Below the pieces are notes generated by a model. The model saw only the letters and a list, made by a program, of their open reading frames with translations. It searched no databases and had not been told where the DNA came from. Shown here in pieces: positions 34,905 through 47,583 of a stretch of DNA of 64,000 nt. Position numbers and translations under genes: made by a program. Numbering within the stretch: the first letter of the stretch is position 1; every line of letters starts with the position of its first letter. The DNA is from Myxocyprinus asiaticus. Its lineage: Eukaryota > Chordata > Actinopteri > Cypriniformes > Catostomidae. The stretch is from contig NC_059373.1 of assembly GCF_019703515.2 (NCBI RefSeq), positions 12,125,281 through 12,189,280 of the forward strand, in the 5' to 3' direction.

Positions 34905-36260
34905 TAGGAATGTTGAAGGTACAATACAAGTCAAGCTCAATCGACAGCATTTGTCCCTGTTTATTTAAAAGGCATTGGAAGTTTAGTCTATAAACGTGTG
35001 CTAAAATCTTGGATTTATGGGTTTAACAGAGTTAACGTGGCATTACATTGTCATGACAACAAAGTTGTAATATTGGATATAACTTTATACAGATAAGGTT
35101 AGTAAGCGATTTTATCACACTAAAATCATGTTATGCATTTATAATGTTTAGGGGTGGGTAAAAATATTGTTTTTCCGATTAATCGCAATCTCATTTGAAA
35201 GATCTCGATATCGTTTCTTAAATTCCAAGATCGATCTTTCACTCAGTGCGCAACCCTGTACTACAATGAGAGGAAATCACTCGCATTTGCAACCAAATTT
35301 TGCGCTATGCGACTAAAGTGATTATATTTGGCAACTGTCTGGTAAATGATTAAATTTCACTCACCAGTAATTGTGTAGTTTAGCTGTGACGTGTTCAGCA
35401 GCGAGATCCTTTCACAGCGTGTTGAGAGTAAAAGTTTTTCCATGTAATGTGTGTCCAAGACGAGATCCACGCAGCCCATTTGTCATTGAATACTATCTCT
35501 TTTAATACCCTTTCTGTTCTTTACACTCAGTTGTTGATAAAAAACCACTACAAAAAAAAACATTTAATTCTAATCATGCATAGCACAGATGAGGTAAAGC
35601 CATTCGAGTCCTCTCTAGTTAACATGCACTCATTTAAAGACACTGTTTACACAGTTTTTGTTAAAGAGACAGTAACGGTTTTAGCACGTGTTCAACAAAT
35701 TAATGTAAATAATTGTAAATAGTACAAATTATGCAATTAAACAATAAATATGTAACAAAAATAATATGAAATATAATATCTTATTTATTGATTGAATACA
35801 GTTATTTGTTCATTTTTAAAAAGCAGAAATGTGACCAAAATGATGAAAAAGTTATTAAATATAATTAGTAAAATTTAAATTTTCCTAATGTACCTAGTTA
35901 AAAAGTCCCCTGTATAATTAACAGCATTAGCTGGGAGATAATTTATTTTATATGTAAGCAAAAGGAACATTATAACTGAAATAAACCTATAAGAATCGAA
36001 ATCAGAATCAAATCGAGAGCTTGTGATTCAGAATCGAATTGAATCTGGAAATCTGTATCAATACCCAGCCCTAATAATGTTTATGTCTTGTGTCTATACT
36101 TTTGAAATGGTGTATATTTTAATGCTTATGGACTGGCCCCTTTCACTTCCATTGGAAGTACCTCATTACAACCTCTATTATTGTTTTTCTAAATAAATGA
36201 GGGACAAGTCAAAATTTATTTTTGGGGTAATCAACATTATGCAACAAATGCCCAGATCAT
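34905..36260. mobile_element. Palindromic (foldback) DNA element, copy 2, split by an hAT-like insertion
   Basis: The left part (34915-35148) has AATACAAGTCAAGCTCAATC and GACAGCATTTG. The right part (36082-36260) has the inverted set CACTTCCATTGGAAGTACCTC, GGGACAAGTCAAAATTTATT and GGTAATCAACATTATGC. The interior homology to copy 1 (TACAGATAAGGTTAGTAAGC at about 35089 compared with ACAGAAAAGGTTAGTAAGTG at about 14873) continues across the insertion. Confidence 0.65.
35149..36073. mobile_element. hAT-like non-autonomous element (925 bp) with 8-bp target duplication
   Basis: It starts TAGGGGTGGGTA and ends TACCCAGCCCTA (imperfect 12-base inverted repeats), flanked by a perfect 8-base duplication ATAATGTT (35141-35148 and 36074-36081). 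Subterminal TCGATATCG/ATCGAAATCAG-like motifs are present. The interior is AT-rich with no transposase frame. The 8-bp duplication is diagnostic of the hAT superfamily. Confidence 0.85.
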
Positions 36261-39200
36261 TCATGTTATCTATTATTTTCTTTCTGTTTTAAAGGTTTAA
36301 CAAAGCAAAATCAAAATCTTTCCAACCACCCCCCGGGGTAAATGTACCCCTTGTTAGAAATCACTGTATTACAACATATTACAACAACTGGACGAGAAAA
36401 AAAATAAAGCGAGAAGCACAATATGTTGTATAGGTGCAGCAATCTGTGGAGGCTCCTCCTGTAAACGTGTTTGCAGAGGTTTTTTTTAGCACATTTTTCC
36501 CCAATCAGTTTATTCTGAACACTGAATAAAGATCGTTGTTTCTATTCTGTGGATGCACATTGATTGATGGTTGCTTTTCAAAGTAATGAGGGCACTGCGG
36601 AGATGGACAGATTTCTGGGGGGGTTTGGCTTGTAGATCTGACCCCCACCCTCTTTCTCTCTCCCTGGCCCAATGTGAACCTACGAGAGTAGAAAGCCTTC
36701 ACATTTTTCACAATCTTGCACACAATCGTCCTCTCTGAGGACTTTCTTTGTGCTCTGTCTCTGGGCTTTTTTCATCCCTTTCTCTGTGAGACACATCTAA
36801 CTTTATTATAGACTAAACAAAAGAAGGCTTTGAAGTGCAGACGGGCGTTTTACATGGACCCTGCCCACCTCTCCGTATCCGCTGACAGTGATTTGTGCTC
36901 CTGCGGACACACTGGAGTAGGCTCTCTGAATTAATATCTGCTTTGCCTCTTTAAGCATCTCTTGTAAAAGGCTGGCGCTGGCGCTGGCGCAGCGCAGCGC
37001 AGCCCCCCCCCCCCATCCTCCATGTGGAATAGGCCACCATATGGCGGAATAGCTTTAGGCCTCCGAAGAACTGGTGTGGCATTCCATTCTGCGCTCCAAA
37101 TTCATCTTTTCACTTTAGATACTTCTGGACGAGTATGGATTGAGGTATAGAACTAGGACAACAGACTGTTCAGTAAAAATCGAGTGATTTGCATCAAAGG
37201 GAGAGGAGGAAACAAGAATAGATAATAATTGCACAGTGATGACAGCTCACTGATATAATGTACGCTGACTTGTTCTATTAACTTTGAATTACATTAGATT
37301 CCCCGCCTATTAACCAAACATAAAGTAGAACTGAATCTTTTTCTATTTCACTTAGAGTTAGATTCCCTACCGATTAACCAAACATAAAAATGCAGGACTA
37401 AATCCTTTTTTATTTCACTTTTAAAAGAAAAGATATTAAAAGTTAAATAGATTAAAATAGTAAAATAGATTTTAAGTGAAGAATATTATGGCTCCAATTG
37501 TGAACGAATATTTTAGAAATACATAAACATACAATTAGCCTACTCAAAATGTAGTTCACCATTTACATCTAACATTTCACTCTATTCCTTTTCAAGTCTA
37601 AAAGCCATTAACAAAAATTTGACTAATGCCTTCCGTATCTTTAAATAATGTTAAAAAACAGTAATTGCAAAGTAGATGAGGGAACTAAAATACTAACGTG
37701 TCAATGCTTTCACCTCACCTTGCACTGACAGACATGGCAATATCACTCACTAACACGCACTCATGCATGCTCCAATGTCAAGTCCATACTTATGCAAAAT
37801 GCAGCCTACTTTGTCATTTAATTTTTAAAAACCCTGAGGTCGTATAACACACTTTCCCTGTCATTTGCAAGTACATTAACTCGGTGGCCATGCGACAGCC
37901 AAATTATGCTAATGGGATGCTAAAATGGGTCATATAAACAGTGCGTTTTACATTAGCTTCAAACAATAGGGAGGCACAGTAGCACCGGGGGAGTGAGATG
38001 GGGTCTGTCTCCTTTGCCTGCCGTTACGTCCTCATTCAGAGCAGCCGGTGAATGGAGGTCTGCAGCCGCGCAAAACCACAATAAGGCGCTCACGTCCTGT
38101 CACGTCCCCTAAGACTGCTAAACGCTGATATCAAAATGCATGCTGAATAATGAAAGGGCTCAATTAACGGATTATTAACAGCAATTTACTTTAGTTAGGT
38201 AATCCGCCCTGTAAGAGTAGAGGCTGAACATATTTTAAGGAAACGTTACTGCGGTGCGATCGTTTGCTTTGCTACATCAATAGAGCATGAAGCCATCTAT
38301 ATATAAAAAAATTTCAAAAGAGTGTACAGTTTATTTATTTTTATTTTTTTACTTCAACAACTTATCTTAGCCTAAACCTTACATGATAGGATCAAATTAT
38401 GCAGGCCTAGAAAAATGCTTAACATGAGCTATTTTCCTTTTGCTGCAAGACCAAATAAATAGTACGCAAAACTACAAATTGTGCTACTCTGTTATTGCGT
38501 ATAAAATTTAAATCAATTAAATAACTAAAATACAAAACTAAAATACATCCCTTCAACAATATGTGGGTGGTTGGAGATTTCCTTTTTTTTTTTTTTTTTT
38601 AATTAACAAAGATGTTAGGTTAAAATTTATATGAATGCATTAGGGAAAGTGTTTATCTTAGGTTCTGTAACTGGTCTCCATTTCATAAATTTTTTGACCA
38701 TTTTTAGTCAATATTTTCACTTTCAATGGTCCTGCAGTACATACAATGTAGTCTCTCAATTGCTAATATGAGGATATAAAAGTTGCATGCAAAATAATTA
38801 TAAGAGAAACAGCTAAATGTATATAGCAAGTCACAATGCAGGACATGTCAACTTTCCAAAAGTAGCCTGAATCATGTCAATGACTCATTTACAAATTATA
38901 AAACATGAATCAAATAAAAAAATCTTCAGTAGGAAATTTGTCATTAAAAAAAAAGCAAAAAGACATTTCCAGGCTGACTGAAACAGCTGTGCTGTTTTGT
39001 TATTGCAAGAGCTTCTCACAGTGAATCAAAGAGAATTGAGTAAACAAGAAGAGGCTAAACGAGTGCATGTTAGCTAATTAAATAGCACTCGTGATTGCTG
39101 AGCAATTGAAGGTTCTTCAATCTTCACCTGAACACTTCCACAAATAATTACCTTCTTGTAATTAGCGTTGTTGATAGAGTGTTTGCATGCAACACACATC

Positions 39201-40330
39201 CGAAACAGACACACATTTGTTGGAATTTGCGCTTGGAAATTAATGAAATTTTGAGGTCAATTAAATTAATGTTTGTAAACAATCATTCCGTTTTATGTTT
39301 AATACATGTTATTCAGTGGGGTTCGAAACTCCACATTGAAAATCTAGGATTCAATATCTAATTTAAACCTGGAAATAAAATTAAGAAAAACAAACAAAAA
39401 ATAAAACAAAGAATAAATATTTAAGATTCTGCTCTATATCTAAGTCACTAATCAAATAAGCAAATTTGTGACACTGACCATGTCAACTTTGTATGAAAGG
39501 TCTGATTTTCATGTTTCCATTGTTGGATCAACAGGTATTGTACAAACTTGAGTCCAAGCAAAAGGGGGGCAAACCAAATAAGACATTCTTTAATTTAAGT
39601 TCATATGTCAACTTTTTAAATCAATTGTTATGCTGATATTATAAATTATAAGAACAACAACTACAAAACTGTTAAATTACAAAAATGTAAAATAGAAACA
39701 TTTCCTAAAGTAAACTCTTGGACTTTTGAACCTCACCATACGTAATTAATGTTTTTTTTTTTTTTTTTCTTATTGCAGGACATGTGGTTCACATGAACTC
39801 CGGTGAAGAGCTACACTGTCAATCAGACGCAAGAAGAATGCAACAGGACCAATTTCAGGGGTTCTGCTTGATCTTGAAAAAAAAAAGTGTGTTGCGTTGC
39901 GATCAATAGTGACTTCCATAAGTGAATTGCCAACCACCTATGCAGCTGTCTCGAATAATCTCCTCAGCTGTAAAATAAACACAAATACTTCATATTGTTT
40001 GTTTATTTTTGCAATCTCCCATTACTTGTTCCTGCATTGCAGGGGTTTTTTTTTCTTTTTTTGGGTTTTTTTTTTTTTCTCTCTCTCTAGCTCTTTTTTT
40101 CCTCTATACAGGTTTGGTTGTAGCAGTTGGTGAGCCGTCGTGCCGTCAGGCGCAGTCAATAAATCACCTTTCACCATTGTCATAGAGGAGCAGCCCAGCC
40201 GTGAGACAATGGCCATTATATCCTAAGCACTGCAGTCTTGTCCCCATCTGGCCCTTTACGGGGAAACCACTCTTTCTGATGTTAGGTGGCGGGGTGAAAA
40301 AGTGTTCACGTCACACAGGTTTTATGAGCT
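36261..40330. other. Long unique intron stretch with a candidate regulatory block
   Basis: No gene. It contains a (GGCGCT)n/GCGCAGCGCAGC run before a C-tract (36973-37013), T-runs (38583-38600, 39749-39768, 40044-40090) and much unique AT-rich sequence. The block 37840-38220 is listed separately. Confidence 0.5.
37840..38220. promoter_or_regulatory. Candidate conserved non-coding / enhancer block
   Basis: Complex, non-repetitive sequence in the middle of the intron with clustered homeodomain-type cores (AATTATGCTAATGGGATGC, TACATTAGC, CAATTAACGGATTATTAAC) and GC-balanced segments. It lacks any repeat signature. Function is inferred only from these properties and from the host gene being developmental. 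Confidence 0.3.
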
Positions 40331-40553
40331 TCATAAAGGGATGGTTGACCCAATAATGAAAATGTTGTAATCATTTACTCACCCTCCTGATTAGCGATTA
40401 AACACAAAAAACGGTTTCAGTAAATAACAGCTTAAATTTCTGTATGTTCCTCACAAAATGCTATTGTATGTCTAAAAATCATATGGATTTAGAAACAACA
40501 TGAAGGTGAGTAAATTACAGAATTGTCATTTTTGTGTGAACTATCCCTTTAAT
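40331..40553. mobile_element. Family A DNA element, short copy with both ends
   Basis: The left end AAAGGGATGGTTGACCC with ATTTACTCACCC and the right end GGTGAGTAAATTACAG … GTGTGAACTATCCCTTTAA form terminal inverted repeats. At about 220 bp it is much shorter than the copy at 51773-52263, so it is an internally deleted derivative. Confidence 0.75.
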
Positions 40554-40829
40554 CTTGAGCTCAACTGCAAACATGCTGCCCGTATAGTGTAGCATCCATG
40601 CCTCCCTTATGCCATGCTCTCACCAAGAAACAGATAACACACCATCCACCCTGGTGCTCAGAGACACAACAATGTCTGAACAGACAGAGAACCCCCATGT
40701 GGAGGGAGCAATGAAGGAAACAAGCGAGATGAAGGGAATAATTTTTTTCCCCATCACTTTAAATCCCCCAGCACAGTCTTTTTTACCAGGCCATCACCTG
40801 AGCCGAGTACCTGACAGAACTTGCAAGCC

Positions 40830-40892
<63 letters not shown>

Positions 40893-41335
40893 CAGCTGCT
40901 CTCATTGCCTAGCAACTACCAGTTGATAGATGATCCTAAAGATGCATAATTACCATAAATCAGGTTACTCTGAAAGAGCAGAAATAAAAAACAGTGCTCT
41001 TGCAATACTAATGCTGGGCAACCCTCATCAACACACTGCAGTCTTCCTCTGCTCTTCCCCCATACTTTTCTTCCCTCACACCTGTCAGACCACTGCAAGT
41101 GGCTTCAGCGCTAACGGACAACTTTTTAAAGACGTTAAACTTCAACAAACACCACTGATGAAAACAAAGTCTCTTAAGTATCTTTAGCATCAAGTGTGTA
41201 ATTTTTTTCAATGTTAAAATATGTTATCCTAGATTAATTTGCACAGACATCAATAAGTAAGCCATTTGTAGGTTGACTGTCTTTAAAATACTTTAATGCT
41301 GTGGGTCTATGGTGAGCTTCCTGACCAGCAGAACA
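40554..41335. other. Intron stretch with (CA)n at 40833-40890
   Basis: A (CA)n microsatellite of about 29 units (40833-40890) lies in otherwise unique sequence. No gene is seen. Confidence 0.6.
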
Positions 41336-41495
41336 CAGCAACATTGGCTCAACCAACGCATAAGTTTGGGCTGGGACCATGTAAGCCGACAAATGCAAGT
41401 TTGAATCCAGCCTCTGACATTCCCCATTATTTCCTGTTCTCTCTCCACATCTATATAAATCAAAGTGGCAAAAAAAAAAAAAAAAAAAAAAAAAT
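41336..41495 (+). mobile_element. tRNA-derived SINE, 3' part with poly-A tail
   Basis: AAGTTTGAATCCAGCCTC (B-box-like) is followed by a CT-rich body (CCTGTTCTCTCTCCAC), AAATCAAAGTGGC and a 26-base A-run (41469-41494). The start is unclear. Its upstream part ATTGGCTCAACCAACG…GTTTGGGCTGGG resembles 56648-56690. Confidence 0.5.
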
Positions 41496-41995
41496 AGCCT
41501 TACAACTAATTTAAAATTGAGCAGAAATGTAATACACGACCTCAGTGTTTGTTGTCGTATATATCACGAGTTAAAGACTTCCTGTCAAATCTCTGAAATG
41601 CAGCTGTTTGGTGAGAGATGGGCTGTTTGTGATCTAATCTGGAGTGAATCTGAGGAGAAAAAGCAGGGCCCTGTCCAGCGCCTGCGAGCGCGGCGAGGAG
41701 AGTGTCCAGCAATCGCTCTAGGCGATAAGTTCCTAACTCTGAGGGATAAAATATGACTGCAGCAAAGTACAAACAGGGTTTGATAGCAGATCATAGATTT
41801 AGGTCTAAACCATAACAAAAGTGATTGCAATGAGAGCACTTTGTCGAAAAGTTTCTTGAAAGAGGACACTTGTGATGAATGGCCATAATCAACATGAAAC
41901 TACAGAATATAATTCATGAAAAAATCTACAGGAGGAATCCAGGGAAGTGAGAAAGAAAACAGAGAAGGAAAGGACGGATAGAAGATGTTCAGTGA

Positions 41996-42039
<44 letters not shown>

Positions 42040-42199
42040 AAATGAAGATTAAAGAGAAAGGTGCAGGAGCAAGTATGTAATAAAGAGAAACAGAGAATGG
42101 CAAAGATGTCCATGTCACTGAAAAGGACAGGAAAAAACGAGAAAGCAAAAGGACAAAAAGCACCTCCTCTCCCGGGTTGTGACCTCACCAGTTCTGTCT
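41496..42199. other. Intron stretch with (GAAA)n at 41994-42042
   Basis: A (GAAA)n tetranucleotide microsatellite of about 12 units (41994-42042) sits within purine-rich DNA. Long Phe/Leu/Ser-rich frames on the minus strand here are artefacts of it. Confidence 0.7.
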
Positions 42200-44100
42200 A
42201 GCTGAGTCTGGTTGCACAATTACCCATCAATCAAATGTGCCAGTGCCGCCATACCACCCCTCAGCTAATGCACACATACATTCCCAGAGCCTGACCCTTC
42301 CCTGACCGGGAAATCCTGCACATGCAAGGGACAAATATGGGATGCAGTCGTTCGCTGGAGATCCACGGATGCACACGTATACACATATACCAAAACTCTG
42401 GCCGTTGGCATGGATCCTATAGGATATAGACAAACATGGGCAGCCACCATTCACTGGAGACCCCCTCATATGCTGGAACATTGTGTGGTGAACAATCAGA
42501 CCAGATGACATTCCAGGAGCCAATTTATGGCAGAGCCCCTCCCTAAATGTCAAGGCAAAGAAGAGTGGCTCCATTTTGACTGGATCATGGCAGGACCAAC
42601 ATAAACAAATGCCAATCATAGCCATCAGATAAGCTGCTCGGACAACTACCAGATACTTCAGAAAGTAAAACCATAAATATTCTTCAAGACCTCTCGAAGC
42701 AGCATTAACTTACCATGTGGCAAAATTTGACACAATGAAGCCACAAAGACAAATCTTTACACACAAACTTTTACTCCTAACATGGACACCAACTGCAACA
42801 CATCCACTCCATGTATGTTCAGTGTTCACATAACAGCTGCAATTTACATAAACAGTTCAATTAGCACAACAATTCACACAAACTGAACTATGTTGGTATA
42901 AATTAATGCATGTGTAATATGTAATTTTTCAATACCATGTTTGTTCTTTATATCTTCAGAAAAATGCCAAGAGTATTTTTGAAGATGTTTGGAAAAGGAA
43001 CAATGCATAGATGAGTCTTTAAAGACACTGTTCTAACTAAGTACAAATGTTCCACACAGAGAAGGGAGGGTGAGCCACACTGTGTGGGCCCCCTCCGATG
43101 TCAGCAGCCAATCATAACCCTAAAACAAAAGCACCAAACTGAAATCTCCTCCAAATCAGGAAGGTATAAATCTATCCTCGGATGACCACACCTTTGTCCT
43201 GAGTCCCTGTCCAGAGAGTCATTAACAGGATACACTTCTAAAACACCTTTATTCTGGTCTCACTCTACAAGAGAGAGGCAATAACAGAAAAATTATCAAC
43301 GTTCTGAGTTCCCGGCTGTTCGAGTTTGGTGAGCAATAACAGAATAATAACACTTCTTCGTTCTGGTCTCACTCTACGAGAGAGGCAATAACAGAATAAT
43401 AATGAACGTTCTGAATCTCTGGCCTGAGTGGTAGGAGATGTAACAGAATACAAACCAACCAACATGCCAAGTCTCACTCCATGAGAGAGAGGATAACAGA
43501 TCATCCAAAGTTCTTTGTCTCCATCCAAGAGACAGAAGATCGACCTGTCTCACTACAAGAGACTATTGCAATAGCAAATTCGGAATCCCTATACCAGGGA
43601 GGTAACTACAGCGACAAGGTTTAGCTCTGGTGAGCAAACCCTCTCTTCAAATTTCATGCATCTGCGTGTTCCAGATGATGAATCATGCACCGACATAAGG
43701 GCAGTATATCTGCATGTTCCAGATTGCAAGAACCATCTTGGTGCTTCCAGGAGATCAGCATTCCTCAGCTCCTTCGTGCCCAAGGCTGTTAAAAGGGAAT
43801 CCAGCTCCTTTCCCACTGTAACGTGGCCCTGAGCCCCAGTGGAAGACATCGCCGTCACCGAACACATTGATCGATCAAAGAAAACGTAAATATCACTACT
43901 AAACCTCTTTCCATAATCAGTTTATGATCATCTTATGTTCCTTAGATTGCATAACCTGTCTATCAAATGTCTTGCAAATAATCTTTGTTTAAATAGAAAT
44001 AAGGTTTTAACCTTATTAATTAACAGAGAAACAGCAATTTATCTTTCATAAAATAATAGTCATACTTTGCCATTGCTACATCCAATTCAACCACTTGAAT
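42200..44100. other. Repeat-like region, possibly LTR-derived
   Basis: Positions 42310-42470 hold two diverged copies of GGACAAATATGGGATGCAG…TTCGCTGGAGA / AGACAAACATGGGCAGCCA…TTCACTGGAGA. Around 43050-43200 the sequence GTTCCACACAGAGAAGGGA … GGTATAAATCTATCC could be a U3/TATA segment of an LTR. Positions 43245-43570 are internal tandem repeats. No gag or pol frame is found, so the LTR idea is weak. Confidence 0.3.
43245..43570. repeat. Degenerate tandem repeats (GTCTCACTCTACGAGAGAGG unit)
   Basis: The phrases GTCTCACTCTACAAGAGAG, GTCTCACTCTACGAGAGAG, GTCTCACTCCATGAGAGAG and GTCTCACTACAAGAGAC recur at about 43258, 43368, 43471 and 43549. Each of the first three is followed by a variant of GCAATAACAGAATAAT. 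The spacing of about 80-110 bp suggests a diverged minisatellite. Confidence 0.65.
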
Positions 44101-45600
44101 TTTTCCATCCTATGCACTTTTATTTACCTATTCATGTTATCTTTAAGCATATTAGTACCATTTTGTAGTTTTGTTAGTTATTCTTTTTTTAATTTCATGT
44201 TGATTCTATGCCTATTATATCATCGGAAAATACCAGAAAATATTTGAAGTAATAATAACAGTTCTACTACTAAAATAGTTTTTTACTGAATTAAAACTTT
44301 TTTTTTTTTTTGTTACAATCTAGATTCAACTTGGCTAACTAGCATAAGCACCGTGGCTAAACGCATTGAAGCTACTGCACTAATACTAGGCCAGCAGTTC
44401 TAACACTTTGTTTTTTCATTGTTGTTGACATTTCATAAGGATGTTCTGTATCTTTTAGAACATCTCACCTTATTAAAAAGAGATTAAAGCTAACTAGATA
44501 AAAGTAGAGAGAAAAAAAAAAAAATGCATTGAGTTGTTGCTATTTCAAAAACAGCCTCACCTCACCTTGAACACATTGAGAGACTGAGGCTCCTGAAGAG
44601 CTTATGATAAATTTGTTGGTAAGAGTCCCAAACAGACACCCTCCTCTGACCCCCGGGCCCAGCCACACAAAGAGGTTCTTCCTTTTTTTTCAGAAGCTTC
44701 TGTGATGGACGTGAAAGTGGGTTGAGAGAAGAGAGGAGTGTATAGAGGGTCCTGAGAGGAGCACTAAATCACGCAGAGGCCCACATCACACACAATCAAT
44801 AACAAAACATCAGAGACAGAGAGAGAGAGAGAGAAAAAGAGGGGGAAAAAATGAGCAAAAAGCTCATCCCTCAACACAATATGATATTTCCAGGCAAAAG
44901 CAAAAGCATTGCAAAACTTGCTAAACCTTCCCGAAACAAACGACCTCTCCTTCCGCATACACACACGCGCACACACAATTTAACTTTCTCAGCCTTCCAA
45001 TTGCCCTCTAACAATAAGCAGCCCCCCCCCCTTGTTCTTCCCCTGCACCTAAATAATATTCACCATGATAAATGATGCCATAACTCCGATATCCACAATC
45101 AATCTGGCCTTTAAAGACACATCCATCTTGTGTAATGTTGATGGGGGACTCAGTCAAACGGAGAGACGTGACTGCTTTGCTGACCTGAGAGTGGTGGGGG
45201 GGGGGGGGACCTGCGGCCCCATTGACTGATGTCTGTCAGCCCACATCTGGCTTCAAAAATAAATTAGGCTTATGAAGACAAATGAAAAGCCCTGCCCCGC
45301 CACAGAGAGGGAGGGAGGCAAATAAGAAGGGAGGTTGAATGTGAGGAGAGGTGGAAGGGAGAAAGAGAGAAAAGGGAATTTGTGAAAGGAAGATCTGCAA
45401 CCTGCTGAGAGAAAATTTCATCTAAAGGGAAGACCTTGCTGTAGCTCACAACGTATGAAATATTTATTTTATTCATTTAATCTTTCTTACCATTTTTAAA
45501 ACCTGAGGACAAGAGCTACAGAACAACCAACAAATGAAGTATCAGAACAAAGATTCATATTCAAGAGTGAAAATTGATATGGATTCGTATGATCGTTGAA
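44101..45600. other. Intron stretch, no gene seen
   Basis: AT-rich with T- and A-runs (44299-44312, 44511-44524), a purine-rich tract (44815-44850), a C-run (45022-45030) and a G-run (45196-45208). Confidence 0.5.
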
Positions 45601-45689
45601 CTGATGGGGATGGTGGTGCACTAACTGCTAGGCCATGAATTTAACAGTTCATTGTACTATTATTGTTGTCGAGATTGACAAATGATGCG

Positions 45690-45776
45690 AGCCAGATTCA
45701 AATTCACATCACCCACATGAGCACTGTGGCCTAACGTGTCAGAGCACATTAACTGCTAAGCCCCGGCTCCAACACT
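45690..45776 (-). mobile_element. tRNA-derived SINE head, antisense fragment
   Basis: The minus strand reads GGAGCCGGGGCTTAGCAGTT (A-box-like) … ATGTGAATTTGAATCTGGCTC (B-box-like), a tRNA-like promoter pair about 60 bp apart. No tail is recognised. Confidence 0.45.
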
Positions 45777-45794
45777 TTATTCGTTCTCTCGGAA

Positions 45795-45945
45795 AGAGTC
45801 TCAGAACAGAGATTCATACTCAGAACAAAGATTCATACTCACTCAGAAGGAAGAATCAAACTTGGAACAAAGATTCACACTTGGAATGAAAATTTGAACT
45901 CAGAACAAACATTTGTACTCAGAACAAAGATTCACACTCTCATCT
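45795..45945. repeat. Short minisatellite, unit near CTCAGAACAAAGATTCATA
   Basis: At least seven variants of (A/T)CTCAGAACAAAGATTCACAC/TTGGAACAAAGATTCACAC occur in tandem with about 20-22-bp spacing. Confidence 0.75.
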
Positions 45946-46278
45946 GACATTCATAGTTTACAAACCAATTTTTCGAATTGTGCGCAAGCGGGATTTTCTC
46001 TCCATCTTTGTCTCTGGGTGATGAGCGAAAATATTTCTGTGATATTCTTTGCATCATTAAATGTTTACAGCGTGAGGATTATTACACACCACAAATTCAG
46101 AACTCATTTAAAGGGTTGAAGGTTGTCTGCAGAGCGTTGGAACTCAGCGTTCAGAGTCTGTGGAATTCATCTATTCCTGCCCCTCAGAGTGAGAGATAGA
46201 AAGCACATTTTGAGTGAATGGTGAATGTGCTCTGTAGAGAAGTACACAGCGGTGTGAACTATATTTGACCCCTCTCTT

Positions 46279-46322
<44 letters not shown>

Positions 46323-46734
46323 AACTGGAGCAAGTAGACTTAAGAATGAAGTTTGATCAAAATGATGAATGGATTCCAACAAAGTAAATCTCACACAATA
46401 GAAAATATCTGAGATGTTCAGCTGCACTTTATCACTTCAAATACGCATGATTCTAAAATAATTAACACGGGAATCATTTGAATGAAGTGTTACTGCAGCA
46501 AAACAACTGAAAACAGCTCTTTAAATAATAAATAGTAAAGAGGGAAAATGTACGTCTTTTTTTGAAAGAGAGAGAGCGAGACGAAAAAACAGCAAGTTGC
46601 CGTGTAGATGACAGAAATATTACAGGCCCATTTTTTGGCAACAGGCGAGCAGTGAAAAAGTGGGAGGGAACTGTGTGTGTGAGAGAGAGAAATAGTGAGA
46701 GAGTGGAAGAGCAAGAGAGAACAGAGAGATGGAT

Positions 46735-46767
<33 letters not shown>

Positions 46768-47583
46768 TGGATAAGGGGGAATGAACTCTCCCAGGCTTTG
46801 TCATACGAGTTTTCCCAAGCTCTGGCCCCTTTGATAAATGACACATGTCATTCTGTCAGAGTCTGACAGTCCAGCTGGGAGGGCCTCTGATGTATGGCCG
46901 CACTGCAAAAGGAAATCAGGCTTTTCTGGCATGGACGCAGACCATGCCCTTTATATAAGGTCCCTGCTTTCCTACACGACAGCTTTTTTTCTCGTTCTTT
47001 TCTCCTCCTCCTTTTTTTGAACGCAAAAGGAGAGCCTTTTATGAGCAGAGACACAGAGCTGAATTTGCAGATTGATTTAAGGTTTGTGGTGGGGGAATAG
47101 CAAGCGCAGGTCAGATGGATTATGGGTAAAAGGCTTTAATTCCACAGCTCTGGGGTTTCTCTTTACCTGAGGGGAAACAAAAAACACAAACACACACACA
47201 CACACACAATGACACTCCTACTCAACTACCGAGCTGTAATATGCTTGTAGAACTTCACGTATTCTTGTATAAAAACATCAAATGGAGATGTGATCCATGT
47301 CTATTCATGTCTCTGCTGAATACAACCACACATCAGAGGAAGTACTACAGAAATACTCAAATCAGCCTCATTGTCTTTACAGCTGTGACCTAAATTTAGT
47401 GTGAGAAAAGAGGATACTGAGGAAAGGAAGAGAGAGGGAGTGAGGGAAGGAGAGAGTGGTTTAATTTTGCATTTTGTTAGTTGACAATTCGTAGGAAAAG
47501 CAAAAGGAAAGGTGTAGGAAAGGCTTGTGAGTTGCTCAATTTTTTCGCTCAGACGATTCACAAACACATTCTCGCACATTCTG
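45946..47583. other. Intron stretch with (CT)n and (TG)n microsatellites
   Basis: (CT)n lies at about 46278-46323 and (TG)n at 46737-46765, with GA-rich tracts at 46566-46580 and 46680-46725. No gene is seen. Confidence 0.6.

Noticed and set aside
42000..42042. CRISPR-like regular repeat
   Set aside because: It is a simple GAAA microsatellite without spacers, in a eukaryotic genome.
41889..42188. Phe/Leu/Ser-rich membrane-like frames on the minus strand
   Set aside because: They are produced by the (GAAA)n microsatellite and purine-rich flanks, not by a real membrane protein.
43040..43870. Endogenous retrovirus or LTR retrotransposon
   Set aside because: Only a TATA-like segment and tandem repeats are visible. 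No gag, protease or polymerase remnants and no paired LTR were found, so it is not called.
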